Shown piece by piece: positions 1-12,408 of a stretch of 64,000 nucleotides of DNA. Numbering within the stretch: position 1 is the stretch's first letter; every line of letters begins with the position of its first letter. Source of the DNA: Sparassis latifolia (lineage: Eukaryota; Basidiomycota; Agaricomycetes; Polyporales; Sparassidaceae); the NCBI GenBank assembly GCA_018466975.1, contig CM031558.1, forward strand, positions 248,001 through 312,000, written 5' to 3'. The position numbers were made by a program, and so were the translations under genes. Below the pieces are notes generated by a model that was not told the origin of the DNA, did no database searches, and worked only from the letters and a program-made list of their open reading frames with translations.

Positions 1-766
1 GGGCTGAGCGTATTTGCAGCAAATTCGCAGGCCCCTATGGGAGCCCATGGGACGCTCTGCACAGGTACACTCGCGCCGTTTGATCGGGAGTACGTGGATG
101 CATAAGGAGCATCAGACATTTTTCTGTGGAGACGTGTGTGTGAAGAAAAGGTCCCTGCGGGCGGAACACTCGGTGGTTCTTGTCCAATATCTGTCAATGG
201 CCCCCTTGCGTATTGGCGCGTAGCTTTGGCAACATTTTGACAACAAGAAAATCGCTCATTTGGCCGGAACCGGAGGTGAAAAAGAATCGCCCTCGGCATC
301 CCGCGGTTCCGGGCCCCGCCTTCTGTTCAGTCGAGCAGATGAGATCTGCCACTGGCGCAGGGCATTTCTGATCATACCCCCTTTCTATTTGTAACCGAGG
401 CTCGGTGCCTAATCCATACACTGCAACGTTTTCTAATGGAACATAGCAGGCAGCTAGGTGACAACAAGTAACACCGGCGACGGTTGGAAGGTGGCCTGCT
501 TGCCCTTGGCTCCTTCATCATGATACCGTCCACACGTTGCCTGAAACTCTCCTGCGTTTGTGCAGTGCTTCTTCCTCTGTTTGCGTGGTCGTTTGTGGAG
601 TTCGCCTGACGCTCGTGCCGGTGTTTTTCCACCCTCCATATTCCGCAGCCCCGCTAGTTGAAATATCCGCCAGTCTCGGCTTCCTCGTGCATATATATCA
701 TCCTCTTGTCTGAGTCTAAATCCTCTTTCGACCTTGTCACCATCTGCTTCTTGTCGACAAAGTGCG
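1..766. other. intergenic / 5' region of the APSES gene
   Basis: No ORF here has a recognisable domain or a consistent exon chain. The part next to position 767 is pyrimidine-rich and is probably the promoter and 5' leader of the APSES gene. Short ORFs on both strands overlap each other and look like chance. Confidence 0.5.
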
Positions 767-2649
767 ATGGCCCTCGGCGCAAATCGTTCCGCGAACATGT
801 CTTCCGGCCTCTTACTTGTAAGTACTCCAACCCGACCATCTGTTCTCACCGTCGTGGTGAACCATATGCTGTCTCAGGATCATATGCCTTCGCCGTCCTC
901 CGAGCCCGTCACCGTCGGTCCGAGATTTCGACCGTACGCGAGTCCAAACCACCATGTTACAAAAGGACGTTATATTACAAGTAACGATCCCCGTGGCTAC
1001 ATGTAAGCGGCTCGAGAATGCCGCCGTTCACCTCTTGCTAATTCTGCTGCAGACCTGTGCACGAGTATCCTTTGAACGGTCAGTGGATTATGCTCGACAT
1101 GGACGATGGCTACGTCCTGTGGACCGGGATATGGAAGGGTAAGCAGCTCGGTGTCCGCAGCCCGACACAACTGACGCTGGTGAAAATTTATAGCGCTGGG
1201 TAATTCTAAAGGTTGGTAAACGCGATCTGACGGTGGCGTGTTCTGACACGCGTTCGGACAGCGGATATCGTTAAAATCGTCGAGTCACAGCCGGATCTTG
1301 CTTCGCAGTTGCGTAGAGTCCGGGGTGGCTACCTCAAAATTCAGGGCACATGGATGCCTTATGAAACTGCTCTACGACTAGCCCGACTGTTAGTTTCTCC
1401 TCACAGTGAACTTACATGTCTCAAAGGCTGACCGCTTTTGTGACCAGTGTGGCTTGGCCAATACGCTATGATCTCGTACCTCTGTTTGGGTGAGTCCGAG
1501 GGCATCTCGCTGATGCCGTTGGCCCCTGATTCAGCTGATTAGCCCGACATTCCCAAGTACGTGCCTCTCGCCTGATCAGCCTGGGTACGGTCAGATCGTC
1601 AAGCCTGGCAGTGGTAAGCGCAGGTCGCGACGTACCACGCAAAATGACATTCCTCCGGACTCCAGGCATGAGTGGACCGTTATCTCTCCTACCCTCGCTG
1701 CTTCCGCGTCAACCTCCAGCGCTTCTACTCGCCCTCAGGCAGTCAACTCTGCATTGTCTGGTCGTGAGCTGAGCCACTCGCACCAATACCAGGCTGGTTC
1801 ACCGGTGATGCTGCACGTCCCTTATGCGCAGGGTGCCTATCACACTCCTCCACCCATGAACGGGTTACATTCTCCTTATGCCCAGGCGCACCGCCACTCT
1901 CCGCCACTTGATATTCGAACCAACATCCGCTATTCTCCTTACCCTAGCTCACTCTCGAGCCCACCTGCCGTCTACGAGGTTGACGTTCGGCCCATGCATT
2001 TCGAGTCGATAAAATTACCCTCAATACAACCGCCAACGGGGAGGCTGGGAAACAACCGTTCGGGGTCATTTACACTACCACCAATATCGTCGTTGGATCT
2101 GCGTGAAGGTCAGCGCGTTGACGACTCCTTCACTATCCTCAGGCGTTTGCGGTCAGATGACGATGCGGACGTTGCGGGCGGAAAGTCGACCGTCGCTCAG
2201 GCCTTGCACAGACGGTGCGTAGGTCCTCCGCCAGAGTACAGCACGTAAAATATTTTTTATCTTACTTGCTCTGTCCCCATTGCTGATCGCCCTCCTTTCG
2301 CTCTCAGCGGACGGCAGTTTTCTCAAATATCGGACTTGACTTCGGCGTCGCCTTCCGCTCCGTCGACGTCCTCATCAAACCGCAGTGGCGGTTCGCGCAC
2401 TGGTGCCAGCCCGCGCGGAGAGCCCGCACCTCACTTGGCCCCCTTTTCTGGCGAGGCACGACATGTACACATGCCTGTTACCACATCCTCGGCCTGGGAG
2501 CAGCGCGCCCCGCCCCTACCACCCTCGGCACGCCAAGGTGAGTTGGTTTCTGATCATCGTGTATGTTCGTTTCACAAGGTACTGATGAGATTTGTATCCT
2601 AGCCGATAATGTACCCGAGCCCGCCCGACATGCATGGCGACCGTGGTGA
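767..2649 (+). CDS. APSES-type (KilA-N-like) DNA-binding transcription factor
   Basis: Nine exons join in frame: 767-817, 878-1002, 1053-1138, 1194-1211, 1262-1388, 1448-1489, 1543-2214, 2308-2537, 2603-2649 (465 aa). Residues about 55-160 form an APSES fold. Recognisable segments are NGQWIMLDMDDGYVLWTGIW, RRVRGGYLKIQGTWMPYE and VAWPIRYDLVPLFG, the last being the conserved helix that follows the winged HTH. Family members (StuA, Xbp1, MBP1 relatives) are nuclear DNA-binding regulators of development and cell cycle. No ankyrin repeats follow, so this is the StuA/Xbp1-like architecture rather than the MBF/SBF one. The rest is Ser/Pro/His-rich and probably disordered. The start is the first ATG in frame with the domain. 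An 18-nt microexon (1194-1211) lies inside the domain. The intron at 818-877 is a multiple of three with no stop, so its retention would add 20 residues. Target genes cannot be inferred. Confidence 0.9.
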
Positions 2650-5600
2650 AGCTTTGACATCTCTTCTTGTTCGTCTCTCGTCTACTACTAGTCGTACCCC
2701 GAGCCGTACACGCGCGAGTAATACCCCCATGTAGCTCTCCATCAGCACGCACTTCTGTATAAATATATTCGCATCCGTGTATTTTCAGCCTTTACCCGTA
2801 GTAGAAGATTGCGGATGCCCGCTACGGTTTGATTGCATCGTGGTCACCTGGTGGCACTATGGAGTGCTCCTTTCGAACTTGACCGAGCTTCTGCACCGTA
2901 AGCGCTCGCCTTGACAATGGCAGAAAGTCCGACGTCGTCACCGAGGATGGCGAGGCAGGTGTTACCGCCTGTTACCACCGAATACGGAATGATCAAATTA
3001 TCAGATAGCTAGTGGGGCGTTATCTACCCATCCACGGCTACTTCCTCCTACGGGGTCAATACCGTCCACCGGGCACGGTGGTCAGTAGCCCAAGTCATAA
3101 GATATGCCCAAGATATGCATGCAGTTCATACGACCAATATCACATGACCTTTTCTGTTATGCTTGGCTGGTAAAACACATTAAATGAATAATTTTGCAAC
3201 AGACATGCTCTGTATTCAGACTGTGCTTCCAGCTTTTTGTAGAGAGGATTTTTGGGATTTTCCCTGGAAACAGTTTATTTTATTTTGAAGGAGCCGTGGA
3301 GTGATTAATGCTCGAGTGCTTTCCTCCGCCAATCCGCGACCAACGTGACAGACTTTGGCTGTTGCACGTGATATGTCACTGTGTGACGAGAGCATATCTT
3401 GGCCTCCCGTTGCGGCGGTGGCCTGTGCGTGCACCGCTACAATTGGACACGGGCTAACGTTGGCTCCCGAATCACATGGTGCCATCCGGGGTGCAGTGCG
3501 TACAATTCAGTTGATACGCCCCACCGCACCGCGACGTTCTGGCCGAGGGAAAGTAGTACTCCCGTCGCGCTTCTCGGGCATACTGTTCACTCAGGAATGG
3601 GGAAGGGAGCTGAAACGGATGCGCCAATGCATATGCCCACATTTGGGCCGGTCTCTCGAGGGACTCGGGACGTTGGCTCGTCGCTGGCTGCTGACAAGCT
3701 GAGACTATTCCCGGAACGCCTTACGGCGCCATCTATGTGTCCAACATCAGCCCACAGCGAAGTACGCAGCAACCGGTGAAATCTCACCATCATCTGCCGG
3801 AGTGGTCGCACTCGGGGCACGTACGAACGAGAACCAAGCACGAAGCGATCAACAAATGGATTGAAGAGACGTTGATGATCATGACGATGTGTCACGTCTT
3901 GTTATCAGTCAGGATTCCCATACCTTTCAATGTTTCTCCGGGTCCTACGGAGAAACTGCTTCATGTCAGTTCAATGTAGAAGAGGGTCGAATGCCCCGGG
4001 AGTCTAAGTGTAGGAGTTCGTTTCATGTATCACGAGAATCCTATCGCGCGAATCGAGGCTCGGTTCCGCAATACAATGCGATCTTCGAACCACGACAATG
4101 GTTAGGGCTGCTCCACAAGTTCAGGTGGGAAACAGGGTTGCTTAGTGAAGGGACAACGTTTAGGTGCCTTATCAGGTCCTGCTTCATTGTCGAGATGTAC
4201 AACGAGTCTAAGATAACTCTGCTTCGATAATCGTGGAATTAGAGTGAGAAAACCTCTGACAAGGATGTGACGAACCTCCTGAGCGTCGAACTATGCAACA
4301 GAAAACCAACATGCTATTCTTAGGGGTCGAGGGTAGACGGTACTTGTAAGCATTGCCCCAAATTTCCAAGCAGGCCAGAACATGCTGCGGCTAAAGCTGC
4401 TCAGAAGGAACACAGTCGTCAGCGAACTGCGCACACCACCTTTCAAAGGAGTCATTGCTTACATTCTGTGAGAGTACGAGTAAAATTTAGAATAAAATGA
4501 CAGCAGTTTTGAGTATGACGTATAGCTACCACCCATCGTGATTGGTAGAAATTCACGCAGCGATGTCCATGATAAGTTTTGCTTGGTAAAGGCACACACC
4601 CGGTGACAGAGTACGACAGTCAGAATCAACTGCGGAGTTACTGGTTATCATGCGGCCAACCGTATCAAATTACGAATTGCTGCGAATATAAAACGGTAAG
4701 GAACACGTCTTAGAAGTCCGAGTACAACGACCAGATACATCACCGAGGGGCCAGATTTGACACAGGTTTCGATAACGAATACCTATTCAAACTGACAGGC
4801 CATAGATATCCCTGAGAGTGTGAATAACAACTGTCACACCGCGTTGGTTCTTCCTCTGTCATGGAATCCCTGACATTAGCGACGCACCTCCAGTTATTCC
4901 CATGCGTTATAGCGTTACCGTGCAACCAAGGGCTTTTCTTGCAGAATGACAGCAACGCAAATGCTGCGTCAACTAAGGGTAATTTCATCTCTGCCATTAC
5001 GGTCACGGTCGGGGCCTGAGAAACATATTCCGGAAGCAAGTATCGCTATTGAAGCCGACAGAAAAGTCGGAGGAATTCTTGCTCGGAGAGCAAGCTCTCC
5101 CGACCCAAAAGTGAAAGTGTCCTTTTTACACAGTTGTTGTGCGCTATTTGTTTTGTGGCAATTCTGTCCGCTCTCGTCTCCGAGCAAGTTCCGCCGCCGC
5201 CTGGCGGCCTTTCGAGTGTTACTTTATTCTTCACAGATGGCGCGGAACTCGTGAGTAGCGTTTGGCTACAGTTACATTAATGATGCCTGACCTCTGAGCT
5301 GTGGATATATGTTGGTGAACGAGGAACGGCCCGATCTGCGAGTGTCACGCTATCACGTGTACTATGCGTGAAAGTCACCGAACGTGACCCGACCATGCTG
5401 ATCTCCGATTTCCGAGCATTTCCTCGAGGTTCACAGTGACTTCCGTTACGCATCTGCACCATCTCCCGTCTGCTTCATTCCGGAGAGAGATTATGCCCCC
5501 AGAGAACCTTGTCCAGAACCTGTGCAGCTAGATACACCTTTAACTGTGAGTTTCAACTACACTGTTTTGGCGCCAAAGCAGGGGTAGTTTGCTCGCTCGC

Positions 5601-6256
5601 AGTCCAATCTTTGCGTCGGTTAAATCCAAGAGACTCCTTCCTTTGGTCGCCGTCTCCAGAATAAAGATCAGCACTACCGTTACGGTGACTTTCGCAGGTA
5701 GCGGGAGGTGCAAGTTTTGGATTCTTGAGCGCGATCTATTTATTGTCGTCCGGACTATCTTCATCGTCAATGGTGATTTGACAATTCATAGAACCCCTTT
5801 CTACTTGTTCATAACACGAAAACGTCTCATTGAAGAAATCCATTGTGTCTGACTCCCTGGGCCATAGGATACCGTCGTTGCTCATATACGTATCCACAGT
5901 GAGTATCAGGAAATCACTTTCCTACATTATTGCCTCGAGAATCTCAGTCTTACATGTTTTTCGGGGGTTATGTGTGTCGGTGGCGTCGCGGGCTTTAGTC
6001 GACGGTGGATCTGACGCCGCATCCAACCTTTCAATCATTAGGATACAGATTCCGTCCTGTTTAAGAGCTTTTCTTACTCATAGTCTTTTCAGAATTGTCC
6101 TGAGTACACCACGGCAACGAGCAAACTTTGCACTCCTTCACTCCTGAAGAGCCTCCCCCCCATTACCCCCCGGAGGTTCGTCTAACATTACCGTTTTACC
6201 TGTCGCTTTTCTAACGAGAAATTGTCTAGTTGGGCAAAATAGTGAACCTATTCACG
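2650..6256. other. intergenic, 3.6 kb, no supported gene
   Basis: ORFs in this stretch are short, overlap on both strands and show no domain motif or coherent splice chain. The first few hundred bases are probably the 3' UTR of the APSES gene and the last few hundred the promoter of the SAM-domain gene. The middle (about 3.2-5.9 kb) is unexplained. Confidence 0.45.
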
Positions 6257-8337
6257 ATGGCTGCTGAACGTGCACTACCAACTCCCCCTCTACCTTCATC
6301 ACCGTTGGTATATCCTTTCCCATTTCCTACGAAACGCGATCCTGCTTTGCAACCCAATCCACATCCTTACGCTGTCAAGACCACCACTAGTGCACTCCTC
6401 ACGCGGTCTAACTCATCCGGCTACAACGTTGCTGCGATGCACCATTACTACGTCCCTGTCTCACCTAACGCAAGCCGCAGTTCCGAACATGTCAAAGGTC
6501 ATAGACCGTCCAAGTCGCAGCCCATTCATATATCTCCGTCTCGTTCTTCTCCCCGCCCCCTTCCCGTCCCACCTATTTTCCCCAGTTCCAGCCCCACTCG
6601 TTCGAATGGGCATCCCAGCGATGGTGGTGCGGGCGGGTATTCCAGTGCAGATGAGGCCCGTCCATGTTCGCGGCGCGCAAGGCGTGCTGACACTCTCCCT
6701 TCCTATACTTCACCTGATGTCTTTAGTCATCTTCCGGCTCTACTTGATGATCTTCCCTCCAACCCGAAGCTCTGGACCCCCGTGCAGCTGTCGTCATATC
6801 TGATGGCAGCGCTTCGTGTCACCTCTGCCGCGCGCCCCGGTGAGTCTGACTGTGTCCTTCCGACTCCCGTTGCAAAGGACATTGCAACTTTCTTGAGATC
6901 ACGCATGGTCAGTGGTCGGACGTTCTTGAAGCTGAGCGATGAGGACTTGCAGAGGTATTTTTTTGCTTGATTTGTACATTAACAAAGAGATTGATCTCAT
7001 TTGACAGCATGGGTATGAATAAGAAGTGGCGCCAAGTTCTTCTTTCAGCATCGCATGATCTACGTCAGAACATGCTCAAGGGCCGTATCTGGGGAACGGA
7101 GGCCTCGCCCTCGTCCTCACCCGGCTCCGCCTCCCCCGCCATCCCCGTAGACGTCTTCTCCAACGGCCTCTACTCCTCCAGTGCTCCTGACCTATTGGCG
7201 GACGATATTGGAAGCGAGAGCGGAGGTTCCCCGACGCGCTATCGCAGCGGTCGCGTCAGAGGGATGGTCGAGTCGTTCGAGCGCAGCGGTAGCTTCAGCT
7301 CCGAAGGCAGTTTCGACGGGGACGAGGGTGGCAGAGTGCACCGCTCGCCCTCGAACATCGCGCGCTGGCTGCATAAGGAAGATCCTATCGACGAGGACCC
7401 GCTCCGCAGCTCGAGCCCAGTCTGCGGTGCGATGCAGGAAACTTTCGAGCCAACGATGGAGGAGCTCCTAGCAACCGAGCCTTCGGGCACGGACTCGACA
7501 GGTTCGTGGGGTGTCCGTGCGTGGGAGGAGATGGATCTTGCACCTAACGTTACGGTCAAGCGGGTAGCAGAGAATAGCGCGCCCAGCGGGACCTGGGTAG
7601 AGACACCTCCGGAAAAGGATGCGATCGGGACGATCGTAGCGCTGGAAAATGGCGGCGGCAAGGGCAGCCACCACAGGAGGGGCCGAGAGGAGCGGCGCGT
7701 CGTAACTGCGATCTTTGCCCCTAGTGATGCGGGGACCGCATGCTCCGCCACCGAGTCGGAGAAGGAGGCTGCACCAGAGGCGGTGTCAGTGCTAGAAGCA
7801 CGCGAGGCAGGCACTCAGACCGACGGCGTCGAGCGACCGTTGGAGACAGATTGGATCGTTCGAGAGAATATTCTCAGAGACGAATTGACGACCACTCGAG
7901 CGCTTCTTGAGACCTTCCGAGCGCGACTGGAGGCTGTGGAGCAGAAAGTTGCAGACCTGGAACAACGCGAACACGAGCGTGAAATGGAGGCGTCGCGAGC
8001 GACTAACGCGAAAACCAACGCACTTGTATCTGGAGATGCAGCATCCAGTGCAGAGGCATCATCTGAGCTCGTAGAGGTTGCATCGTCCTCCGTGGGAGCG
8101 GACAACACAACCTCAAGGGTGTCGCTTCTTCCGGCCGCTTTTCAACAATTCAAGCGGTCTCTTCCCATGGCTATTGGTCTTCCGTCCGCGCCCACAGATG
8201 ATGACGACAACGCAGAACCTTCGTCGGTATCGGATTTGCCATCTTATGTCCTCCTCGTTGGTCTTGGTGTATGTGCTGTCGTGCTGCGTGTGGTGCTCAG
8301 GAAGGTAACAGGAAGGGGTGTCGGCCTGAAGCTGTAG
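6257..8337 (+). CDS. SAM-domain protein with coiled coil and C-terminal membrane anchor
   Basis: Two exons, 6257-6954 and 7008-8337, give 675 aa. Residues about 170-255 form a sterile alpha motif that spans the intron: LWTPVQLSSYLMAALR, then FLRSRMVSGRTFLKLSDEDL, then MGMNKKWRQVLL. SAM domains mediate protein-protein or RNA contacts. The N-terminal 165 residues are Pro/Ser-rich. A charged heptad-like segment at about 515-565 is probably a coiled coil. The last 30 residues hold one hydrophobic helix (YVLLVGLGVCAVVL) followed by a basic tail, as in tail-anchored proteins. This suggests a scaffold on the cytosolic face of the ER or another organelle membrane. The start is the ATG at 6257, because sequence upstream in frame has no other ATG. 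I know similar SAM proteins in mushrooms but no assigned function. Confidence 0.85.
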
Positions 8338-8728
8338 TACTACTGTTCTTTTGCTATCACTGGACTACTCCACTTTTTTGATTATTCTGCTCAAAGATTC
8401 ACTTCGACTGATCTGTTCGTTTTTCACACGATCGGCTTACTATCACGACTACGTTACGACCTCACGACCCTTCACGCACTTTCATGAACCATCAATGTAT
8501 CCCAATCATCTTGTTCTCTGCTATGTGCTTATACTTCTTGGGCTCTCTTTTCGCACCTTGGTATAATAATAGGCAGCGCCAATGCTCTATATCACATCCG
8601 CAGAAGTCATGAGGTATGTTGTACAGTAAAAATCCAATCGATCGCACAGGCATGTACTGCACGGATCGACATGTTCGTGCCAGAAGCAGTGCGGACGAAC
8701 TAGTAGGGGAAATACGTTGTGATCCGCG

Positions 8729-11700
8729 TCAAAGTCTGCAAAGAAGTCAGGGATGGTGATGTAGGCATTAAAGGCACCGACGTACCCAATAGCCTCCATG
8801 AGCAGGAAGCCAACAGTCGCCACGACCTGTCTAAAGATCTCAGCGGCAAGATAGAGGGAAATCGAAGGTTTAGCACGCACCAGCATAGAAATAATGCTAG
8901 CGGGAACACCATTTTTCAAGAAATCGACGTTTGTCAAGTACAATTGACCCATATCGTCCTCCTGGTTTGCGCTGACAGCGAGACATTGTCAGCGGAAGGT
9001 GCAGATAAGACTAATCATACAGTTCACTTACGCAGTTTGGTTTGGGAAGCCAGACACGGGCATTCCCATCCCCGTTGAACAAATAAGACCAGTGAGGAAA
9101 ATCAGCAGATTTTGCCTATTGCCTGGCATGTTGCTCCCTACTTCCTTCGCGATGGGCACAAGTAGGACGCTCGCGATTGTGTGACTGATGAAGGTGGACA
9201 CGACCTGCAGGTCAATAAACAGCATAAGCATAGTTACTAGCAGTCAAGACGTGAAAACTGACCAGGACGATGCATGACAAGACAAGAACGACGGTGTAGA
9301 AGGGGAGACCGTCGATGAGCCTACGAATGCCATCGTCCATTATCTGGAGCAAACCGCTGTTCGTAACACCCTTGCCAAGCGCGATGCCACCCATGGCCAA
9401 GAAGACAACCGTCCAGAGGAAACTCTCAAAGTCTTCCTGCTCAAAGTTAGCGTAGTACGGTGCAGCATAGACTCATAACGCGCCTTCTTGAGGACACCAG
9501 TGGAAAAAAAGGCGACAATGGGAATTATGGCAATGATGCCCATATCGCCCACTATAGGTTCCAGGTAGTGCTCGAAGATCCACAAACCAATGGTGATCAC
9601 ACAGATGATGCAGACCCAATATTGCTTTGTCGTAAATTTCTCCTTCGTACCACGTATCGCCCGGATTTCGATTTCGCCCTCGCCGTCGGGCGAACGTGCC
9701 GGTCGGTAGCTCACAAGGAGCAAGGCCCATATCAGGAGGATCGAGATGGCGGAGACAGGCAGGGCAACAATAAACCACTTTCCCCAATCTAATTGGGGGT
9801 CCATCTCTGCGAGCGCGATTAAGTTCTGAGGCGATGAAATTGGGGAACTCTGGCCACCAATATTGGCTGCAAGGGCGATAGCCAACTGCGTAACAACAGT
9901 TCAGTGATACGGAAGTTATTCATGAAGCATCAATATGACTTACTATCAAACACGGTGCAAACGACGACTTCGGTGGTAGGGTTCTGAGTATTGGCTTTAC
10001 GCCAGTAATTTCATCAGCTGAATGACATTCCTAGCTTATATTGTAACATACCTGAATAAGGGAGAAGCACAAGGTCGGCGCAGCGACGTTGCTGTTATGT
10101 ATGTTGAGCATCTACCCAGGGAGGCGTGGGGTAGAACGGCATACCTAATCCACATGCTCGCAAAGCACGCCACGAACATGAAAGCAAGAAGTACTACACT
10201 CGGTCGCGTACCGGCAAAACTGAGCACCTTCGTGATTAACACACGATCAATCGCAGTCTTGCTCAATGCCGAGGCAATAGTGAAGCCTCCTATGAGCAAC
10301 ATGATTGTTGGTGAAAACATCACCGAGAAGATGTACCTTACGATGTGTAAGAGAACCACTTCAAATAACGACAAGCAGACTGCTCACTTAGTGGCTTCGG
10401 GTGTGGTTAAGCGCTCTTCCCCATTCGCAGAGCGGAGAGTACGTAGACAGACCAACAGCAAGGGAACAAGTATTGAGGTAACGAAGAGTGGGATAGCCTC
10501 CGTAGCCCACAAGATAGTGGCGAAGACCAGGACAGCAAGACATCTACTCGCTTCTACACCCTCCACAGTTTCCACATTGAGCAGGACGACGAAAACGACG
10601 ATGGAGACAACAAGGTAAAGCTGTTTTGCCGTGAGTTTCAAACGGCCAGCCGGTGTCTTCAGGTCGAGTAAACCTTGCTCAGGTTCGAGTAGAAGACTAC
10701 CACCACCAAGTGCAGTCGTCCCACCGTCTGGCTCGCCTCTCCGCGCCTGCCCAATCATTTGGCGCCACACAGTGTCGCGCTCCCAGGCGATGTGCTCCCG
10801 CTGATGCAACTTCAACTGTCTCTGAGCAGTAAAATGATCACCTCGCGTGACGCACTTGGCGTAGAGATCTAGTAACCGATTAATGGTAGCGTTTAGCCGG
10901 TCCTTGGAGCCCTGTGTAAACGGGGACGCTTGTTCGACAACGTCATGCAAGTAATGGTCCTGTAAATGGCTCTCTGTGACCTTATCGTACCTAGGATAAA
11001 GACTGTGAGTGGAGATGATGAATGCACGAGAGAATAGTTTAACTTCTTCAAAATCTTGCGAAATCCCGAGTAGTTGAGCTCAACGTAAGACTTCAGCGAT
11101 GTTATCGAGACGTAGAGATTTGTGATCCGCCGCTTGAACAGCAGCTGGATGTCCCGCGCATAATTGTTCTTCGCTGTCCAAACTGTGTCCGACGATGACA
11201 CCGCGTCTCGTAAGCGGTTGAACTTGTTCGCGAGGCTACGTGTCGCCGTGTTTATCGGTGACCTGGATACTGAGGGACCACCAGCTTGCTCGTTCGCGGT
11301 GGACCGGAGTGAAGCAATGCTCGCTTCCAGTTCCGCGTGGTCATCACTCGATGATATGCTATACCTCCGAGTCACAGTTGCATCAGGTTTAGCATTGCTC
11401 CCTACCCATAACTGAGTCTCGAGCGCTCGCGCACGTCAACATGAGAGACCCACCTATGCCGGAACTCACAGATCTTGCGTGGCGACGACGGCGAGCAGGT
11501 GAGAGTGTGCGCTCCCTGCTGATCATCGGACTGTTGGGATCGAAGTCGTCGTCATCTTCATCCTCGTCATCCTCGTCTAATGAGCCATTCATGTATTGAT
11601 GTCCGGCGTCCGGGCCAACCTCCTCCTGTTGTTGGACAAGGCGTTCCAATGCCGCGACTTCGGTCATGAGCTCTTTCTCCTGCGTCTCGTAAAATGAACA

Positions 11701-12033
11701 GATTTTCTTGAGTTCCATATCAAGCAGAGGAGTAAAAACCGCATCGGTAGACAAGGACGATGAGGCGCCTATCAGCGAAGTCTCCTCATTCGCCTCGAGG
11801 TCGTGATACGAGTCATGGATTCCGGCCTGCTGTTTCTCGAGTTGGTAAACATACTTCTTGAGTGTGTCGTACCTTGAAAGGTTCGGTTCAGCACCATGGC
11901 CGTTATAACACGAATACTTACGCGATGTATTCGTCCCACCACTCTGCAACTGCGTTGAACTTCAGGGAAGAACTGGAGACATATGAAATATGTCCTCTAC
12001 ACCGTAACTGAGATGGACACACCTGAATTTCAT
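8729..12033 (-). CDS. SPX-domain low-affinity phosphate transporter (Pho87/Pho90/Pho91 family)
   Basis: Fourteen exons on the minus strand: 12023-12033, 11922-11972, 11454-11872, 11044-11401, 10388-10990, 10145-10336, 10052-10091, 9944-9994, 9480-9885, 9263-9432, 9032-9204, 8881-8971, 8786-8826, 8729-8735 (about 870 aa). The N-terminus MKFSSSLKFNAVAEWWDEYI is a classic SPX start, and SPX domains sense inositol pyrophosphates. The SPX core continues through KKYVYQLEKQQ and SYVELNYSGFRKIL, split by a long acidic loop. A multi-pass anion:sodium-symporter (DASS) region follows, with VFATILWATEAIPLFVTS, SNVAAPTLCFSLIQ, NIGGQSSPISSPQN and FLAMGGIALGKGV; the SNVA/NIGGQSSPISSPQN-type loops bind the anion. 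It imports phosphate at the plasma membrane or exports it from the vacuole (Pho91-like); I cannot tell which. The last exon is only 7 nt and yields the usual family ending (Ile-Gly-Leu-stop). The intron at 9433-9479 is the least certain junction. Confidence 0.9.
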
Positions 12034-12408
12034 AGCAAAAGCTGTGACGTCAAATCCACTTGGACGGTGAAACGCCCTTAGAGGAATGTTCTCCGAAATA
12101 TTCGTGCTGGAGTGTGCGTCACTAATTGTGACCAAGTTCAGAGCTGTGTTGAGTGGAACGCAATGCGACAGTCGTCCAAGCCAGGCTTGAGGTCTGAGAA
12201 GCTCCAGGATGCTGAAGGTAAAGGTCTGACGAATTTGCAGCTGAATTGGTATGCGTTACATACAGCTGCAGCTCCAGATCTGGCCATTACGTAAGCCCCA
12301 GAAGGTAATTAACCGTAAGACTACCATAAGAGAACCCAGGACGAGCGCTTTTCCTCCTCCCTGCCCCGTCACAACGTCAGGCTTTCAGGTTTCGTTCGAA
12401 CAAGTGAC
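12034..12408. promoter_or_regulatory. divergent intergenic promoter region
   Basis: This 375-bp gap separates the start codons of the phosphate transporter (-) and the ankyrin/MYND gene (+), so both promoters must lie here. I see no clear TATA box or repeated operator. An ORF at 12112-12294 has no supporting motif. Confidence 0.5.

Noticed and set aside
7239..7814. 191-aa minus-strand ORF inside the SAM-domain gene
   Set aside because: It is antisense to a clear coding exon with high GC; no motif, and it has the composition of a frame shadow.
12112..12294. 60-aa ORF in the divergent promoter
   Set aside because: No motif and no splice partners. It lies between two clear start codons.
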